Positions 22,044-25,608 of a stretch of 25,608 nucleotides of DNA are shown one piece after another. The DNA comes from Bacteroidota bacterium (GTDB lineage: Bacteria; Bacteroidota; Bacteroidia; UKL13-3), in assembly GCA_947460565.1 (NCBI GenBank), contig CANHJJ010000003.1, positions 1 through 25,608 of the forward strand, read 5' to 3'. Position 1 is the stretch's first letter. Each line of letters begins with the position of its first letter. Under the pieces are notes generated by a model. It searched no databases, was not told where the DNA came from, and saw only the letters and a program-made list of their open reading frames with translations. A program made the translations under genes and the position numbers.

Positions 22044-24929
22044 TTACAACCTAGATAAATAATCTGTAAGATTCGTACCATTGTCTAGCTCCATTTTCTT
22101 GCGCAAGCGATACCTGCTAATTTCAACGCCCCTCACCGAAATATTGAGTATGCTGGCAATCTCTTTGGTAGATAGATTCATTCGCAAATAGGCGCACATC
22201 TTAATATCATTGGCCGATAGTACTGGGAATTTGGCCTTTAAACTTTGGGTAAAGCTTTCATGAATATTATTAAAATACAATTCAAATTTTTCCCAATCCT
22301 TATCAATTAAGGTGTCTTTATCAATGTCTTTAATTAGCTCGCTGATTTCAGGTTTTATTTTAGGGTCATTACTGATCTGAGAAATTCGTTTCAATTTCTC
22401 TTTAATTGATAATAGCTTTTCGCTTTTCTGCACAATGTGCATGGTGCTTGAAGCCAATTCTTTGCCTTGGTGTTCCAATTCCCTTTGTAATTGTTGGTTC
22501 TTAAGTTCTATTAGTTCTTTTTCTTGCTTTTCTTTCTCAAGCCTTAGTTGCTCGGTTTGTTGTTTAAAATGATCGTCTTTAGCTGCTATCAATCTTGATG
22601 CTTTTTTTCTCACCAACATTTGAGGATAGAACCCAATCACTAATACAGCTAACAAGGCTAAAATAGAATAAAAAACCTTTGCCAATGGGGTCCAATACCA
22701 TGGTGCTGGAATATGAATTTTTATAAGCGTTTCGGGTCCTTCTAACGACATACATTTTGCTTTTACCCGCAGGGTATAATCCCCATAAGACAAGCGGCTA
22801 AACTCTCTGGTACTGGTGGTTTTCCATGCCGACCAAGATTTGTCCCATCCATCAAGATAGCTTGAGAACAATACATCTTTATAAAAATAGGCATTAGGAG
22901 AACTGAATGAAAACTCAACCGAGCGGTCATTTATCTCAATTTCGGCAGAGCTTGAGTTCAAGTATTTGTAGTACACCGAGTCTAATACGCTCAGCGAGTT
23001 AAGCGATGTGATTAAAACACTTGGCGCTTGTTGCTTGAATTTTTTTATTTGTAATAAATCAATACTAACAAAACCTGATTCAACACCAATAAACAAATTG
23101 CCATCACTGCACTCGTTTAAAAACTCAAATCCACCCACTAAATTTTGGTCTAGCTTGGGCAGTTTTACTTTTGAATAGGTATAATCCACTCCATTGTAAC
23201 TAGGCTTTAAATAGCCCATTTCTTGGCTGCTGATGAACCATATATTGCCGTTTTTTCCATTAATGATTCGTTTGTAGGCAATGCTTGTATCAAGCAAAGG
23301 AGCAAAGGTTTTTGACAACTCAAATTTATCTAGGTCGCTGCGGTATTTATAAATGCCTTTTTCAGTGGCGAAACAAACTCCCATATCGGTACTAAAAACA
23401 TAGTTTTCAGTTTCATTGTGAAGACCGTCTTTTGTGCCATACAGCCTCACTTGCTTGATGCCCTGCATGTCATCATCTAATTTGATTTTATAAAGACCTT
23501 TATAAGGATGGCCCACCCACAAATTTCCTACTTCATCTTGTTCTATAAATCGGCTCGATTCCTTAAATCGTGCCAATTTGTTAGATAAAACCAACGAATT
23601 GTTTTCCCATTTAAAAACACTTAGGCCATTGTATGTTCCCATGATGAAATAACCGGGATTTTTTTCATCTTTAATAATCTTCCAACAACCTCTTGTGTCG
23701 CTTATTTTATTGGCTACAAGGCCATTTACTTCAAACAAACCTTCGTGGTGACAAACAAATAGTTTTGAATTAATCACTTGTGTATTCCATACTTGACCTT
23801 CTGTGTAGCTCACAAGTTGAAAGGCATCTGAATTGTTATTGTTTTTAGCCCTGCAGTATAAGCCATTGTTGGTTCCAAAGTAGTAGTAGTTGTTAAACTC
23901 GGTCATGGTATAGCCAGTTCCCTTCAACAACCCATCGGGCAATAGATATCCAAAAGGGTAGTTTAATCGCACCAAGTCTATGCCATTGTCTAGGCCAAGC
24001 CAAACATTGTTATTCCTGTCTTTAAACAAAGAGAGTACGTTGTTATTCTGTAGGCCATCCTTTATGCTGATGTTGTTTACGATTCTGCCACTGCTATCTA
24101 AGAAATAAATGCCTGCGCGGTTACTGGCCAACACATAATAATTGCCGTAGGTACAGGCTCTGTATATTCTATTATTTTTCAGTGGGCTTTCGTCTTTATC
24201 TGATTTTACAACTGTATTACCTCTTAAAAAGTAAATACCATTTTTATAGGTGGTAATGAGCAAATCATTTTTGCCGGAAGGCAGTAATGAGGAAATGTCC
24301 AATTTTGTATCAGAAATCAGGGCTTTGAATTGGTTCGATTTTAACTCAAATACACTTCCATTCATATCTGTAAGGAGTAGCCTTTTGCCAACTTTAAACA
24401 TATATTCAAGTAGATTGGCTGAGGGGCTTTGCAAGCTCATTTTTTGGCCATCATAAGCAAATACATATCGACTTGTTTGAAAATAGATTTTATCATTTTG
24501 TTCCTCTATGCTCCATACATCTTCAAATCCTTTGAAATCAGAGGGAAGAAGCTGCGCCAAGGATTCAAAACGAAGGGAACCATTCTTCTCAAAAATGAAA
24601 TACCCCAATTCATTCTGTCCGCCCACATATATCCGCTTGCTTGCATTGTCGTAATACACTGATCTAAGAATGGTGTTTTTGGGCAGCGGGTGAAGGCTAT
24701 ATTGTTTACCGTCAAATATAAGTAGGCCGTCATTATTGGCAAAAAACACCAAGCCATTATCTGATTCACAAATATCCCATGTTTGTGTCCCCCCGTTATA
24801 ATTTTGTTTCGGGTAGTTTTTTACCATAGGTATAGAAGTCATGTTTTGGGCCATCATTTTGTCATGGCATAAACTTCCTAAACCAAAAATTAGAGCAAAT
24901 ATTATTGAATATGTAAAATTTTTTGGCAT
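22044..24929 (-). CDS. Membrane-tethered beta-propeller/Y_Y_Y sensor with LuxR-type DNA-binding domain
   Basis: A 961-residue single-chain sensor-regulator. It has a signal peptide or signal anchor (about 1-27), a periplasmic two-part beta-propeller of Reg_prop-like blades (about 30-630; repeated GLFEV, GLYKI, N-VWLGLDNGID motifs), a Y_Y_Y (triple tyrosine) domain (about 640-742; YKDVLFSSYLDGWDKSW, YGDYTLRVKA), one transmembrane helix (about 748-768) and a cytosolic coiled coil (about 775-850). The C-terminal LuxR/GerE helix-turn-helix (about 904-961) contains LSTKEIASILNISVRGVEISRYRLRK. Unlike hybrid two-component systems it has no kinase or receiver domain, so the signal must pass from propeller to DNA-binding domain through the helix. 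It is divergent from an exported-protein gene and has an inverted repeat in its promoter. The signal, probably a glycan or periplasmic ligand, is unknown. Confidence 0.9.
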   Translation of the reverse strand: MPKNFTYSIIFALIFGLGSLCHDKMMAQNMTSIPMVKNYPKQNYNGGTQTWDICESDNGLVFFANNDGLLIFDGKQYSLHPLPKNTILRSVYYDNASKRIYVGGQNELGYFIFEKNGSLRFESLAQLLPSDFKGFEDVWSIEEQNDKIYFQTSRYVFAYDGQKMSLQSPSANLLEYMFKVGKRLLLTDMNGSVFELKSNQFKALISDTKLDISSLLPSGKNDLLITTYKNGIYFLRGNTVVKSDKDESPLKNNRIYRACTYGNYYVLASNRAGIYFLDSSGRIVNNISIKDGLQNNNVLSLFKDRNNNVWLGLDNGIDLVRLNYPFGYLLPDGLLKGTGYTMTEFNNYYYFGTNNGLYCRAKNNNNSDAFQLVSYTEGQVWNTQVINSKLFVCHHEGLFEVNGLVANKISDTRGCWKIIKDEKNPGYFIMGTYNGLSVFKWENNSLVLSNKLARFKESSRFIEQDEVGNLWVGHPYKGLYKIKLDDDMQGIKQVRLYGTKDGLHNETENYVFSTDMGVCFATEKGIYKYRSDLDKFELSKTFAPLLDTSIAYKRIINGKNGNIWFISSQEMGYLKPSYNGVDYTYSKVKLPKLDQNLVGGFEFLNECSDGNLFIGVESGFVSIDLLQIKKFKQQAPSVLITSLNSLSVLDSVYYKYLNSSSAEIEINDRSVEFSFSSPNAYFYKDVLFSSYLDGWDKSWSAWKTTSTREFSRLSYGDYTLRVKAKCMSLEGPETLIKIHIPAPWYWTPLAKVFYSILALLAVLVIGFYPQMLVRKKASRLIAAKDDHFKQQTEQLRLEKEKQEKELIELKNQQLQRELEHQGKELASSTMHIVQKSEKLLSIKEKLKRISQISNDPKIKPEISELIKDIDKDTLIDKDWEKFELYFNNIHESFTQSLKAKFPVLSANDIKMCAYLRMNLSTKEIASILNISVRGVEISRYRLRKKMELDNGTNLTDYLSRL

Positions 24930-24965
24930 TCTATTCGCTCAAAAATACAATTTTTTTTGATTTGA

Positions 24966-24993
24966 CAAACCTAAGCAAATAATTTGTTTTCAA
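24966..24993 (-). promoter_or_regulatory. Predicted promoter of the LuxR-type regulator
   Basis: On the minus strand, TTG (24993-24991), a 17-bp spacer and an exact TAGGTTTG box (24973-24966) form a Bacteroidota-type promoter. The start site would be near 24960, about 30 nt before the ATG at 24929. The spacer is 2 bp shorter than in the other promoters of the window. Confidence 0.4.
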
Positions 24994-25001
24994 TTATTTG
25001 C
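24975..25001. promoter_or_regulatory. 10-bp perfect inverted repeat in the regulator promoter
   Basis: GCAAATAATT (24975-24984) and AATTATTTGC (24992-25001) are perfect arms around a 7-bp spacer. The repeat fills the space between the predicted -7 and -33 boxes of the regulator gene, as an operator would. It could be an autoregulatory site of the LuxR-type protein or also act on the divergent gene. Confidence 0.5.
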
Positions 25002-25129
25002 AACTTTTTGTAGTAGTGATGTTGTAGATATTTAAGTTCCGAAAATTACTTGAAGTATGTGAGTTGGGTGAGGGATTATGGTTTTAAGGTATCTTATCGA
25101 ATACATTCGCTTTACATAAAACTAATGAT

Positions 25130-25608
25130 TTGGAAAAAAATTACATTTTTAGTCGATTTTTTAATGTTTGTATCTTCTTGATTTTGGTTCAATCGCCAAT
25201 ACATATGTATGCTCAAAATCAAGATAGTACCGACAGCTCTAAACCAATATCAACGGGACCTTCAGGACTTTTGCCTTTAAAGAAACTTAATGTAAATGGC
25301 TACTACAGGTTTTTTGGCATCAACAGAGACCTTGAGCAATCATTTGTTGTCATTCCCGGAAATCAATATGCCAATGCACCTGCCTATATTTTAGGGACAG
25401 GGGATGTATACCGTGATCCTCCTTTGATGTTATTGAATTTATCCGTTCAACCTACATCTAAAACTTTCATTGGAATGGACTATGCCTTGTATCACAATTT
25501 TACTGGCAATATTGGTAATAGTCCTATCAATCTAAATTTGGGTATCAATTTGACAGGAAGTATTCAAACCACTTCTGGAAAATTTACAGCACATATGGGA
25601 GGTATCAA
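25130..25608 (+). CDS. Exported outer-membrane-type protein, N-terminal part (3' truncated)
   Basis: The frame is open from TTG 25130 to the window end (159 codons). Residues 1-29 form a signal peptide: EKNYIFSRFFN, then the hydrophobic VCIFLILVQSPIHMYAQ with cleavage after YAQ. The only ATG near the start (25202) lies at the signal peptide's end, and an in-frame TAA lies at 25085, so TTG is the best start. The mature part begins with a Ser/Thr-rich linker and then LKKLNVNGYYRFFGINRDLE, followed by amphipathic strands (LLNLSVQPTSKTFIGMDYAL, SPINLNLGINLTGSI) typical of an outer-membrane beta-barrel or porin-like protein. It is divergent from the LuxR-type regulator, a likely target relationship. 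The family cannot be fixed from this fragment. Confidence 0.7.
   Translation, partial: MEKNYIFSRFFNVCIFLILVQSPIHMYAQNQDSTDSSKPISTGPSGLLPLKKLNVNGYYRFFGINRDLEQSFVVIPGNQYANAPAYILGTGDVYRDPPLMLLNLSVQPTSKTFIGMDYALYHNFTGNIGNSPINLNLGINLTGSIQTTSGKFTAHMGGI

Noticed and set aside
21865..22062. 65-codon plus-strand ORF across the structured intergenic element
   Set aside because: It overlaps the DUF3037 end, the hairpins and the regulator's last codons and reads no protein-like pattern.

Overview
The window is about 25.6 kb of AT-rich chromosome from a member of the Bacteroidota. Supporting signs are a type IX secretion C-terminal sorting domain, lamin-tail-domain and Y_Y_Y/LuxR proteins, predicted outer-membrane beta-barrels, A-rich leaders without clear Shine-Dalgarno sequences, and promoters of the Bacteroidota type (TTG, about 19 bp, TAnnTTTG). 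I see no phage genes, insertion sequences, CRISPR array, tRNA or rRNA.

Left part (1-6719): the 3' end of glyA, a spermidine-synthase-like methyltransferase, then on the minus strand asd (lysine/threonine/methionine branch) followed 1 bp later by a small cytochrome-b5-like protein. Divergent from asd is a 1136-residue exported protein with three lamin-tail domains on an exact 266-residue period. It ends in a 4-bp overlap with a convergent short-chain dehydrogenase.

Middle (6921-14551): a divergent cyanophycin pair, cphA (synthesis) and cphB (hydrolysis), for storage of Asp/Arg nitrogen. Next, on the minus strand, is a phenylacetyl-CoA epoxygenase cluster, paaR-paaA-paaB-paaC, with no paaD or paaE in the window. 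The TetR-type regulator gene carries a near-perfect palindrome over its own predicted transcription start. recR follows, probably starting at an internal GTG, and a 45-codon lipoprotein-like ORF overlaps its end on the other strand.

Right part (14672-25608): a beta-barrel protein and a CCG-domain Fe-S protein form a minus-strand pair. A 1204-residue secreted protein follows, built only of repeated binding-type modules: three jelly-roll-like and five cysteine-rich WCGxC/CWxxCxxC modules, plus a sorting domain. It ends in a strong GAAA-tetraloop terminator. Then come a HipA-like kinase/DUF3037 bicistron, a structured intergenic element, a membrane-tethered propeller-Y_Y_Y-LuxR regulator, and a divergent, truncated exported outer-membrane-type protein. 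A 10-bp inverted repeat sits inside the regulator's predicted promoter.

Most genes are recognisable housekeeping or catabolic genes. The least explained parts are the cysteine-rich modular protein, the HipA-like/DUF3037 pair, the regulator/outer-membrane divergon and the hairpin-rich element at 21912-22026.
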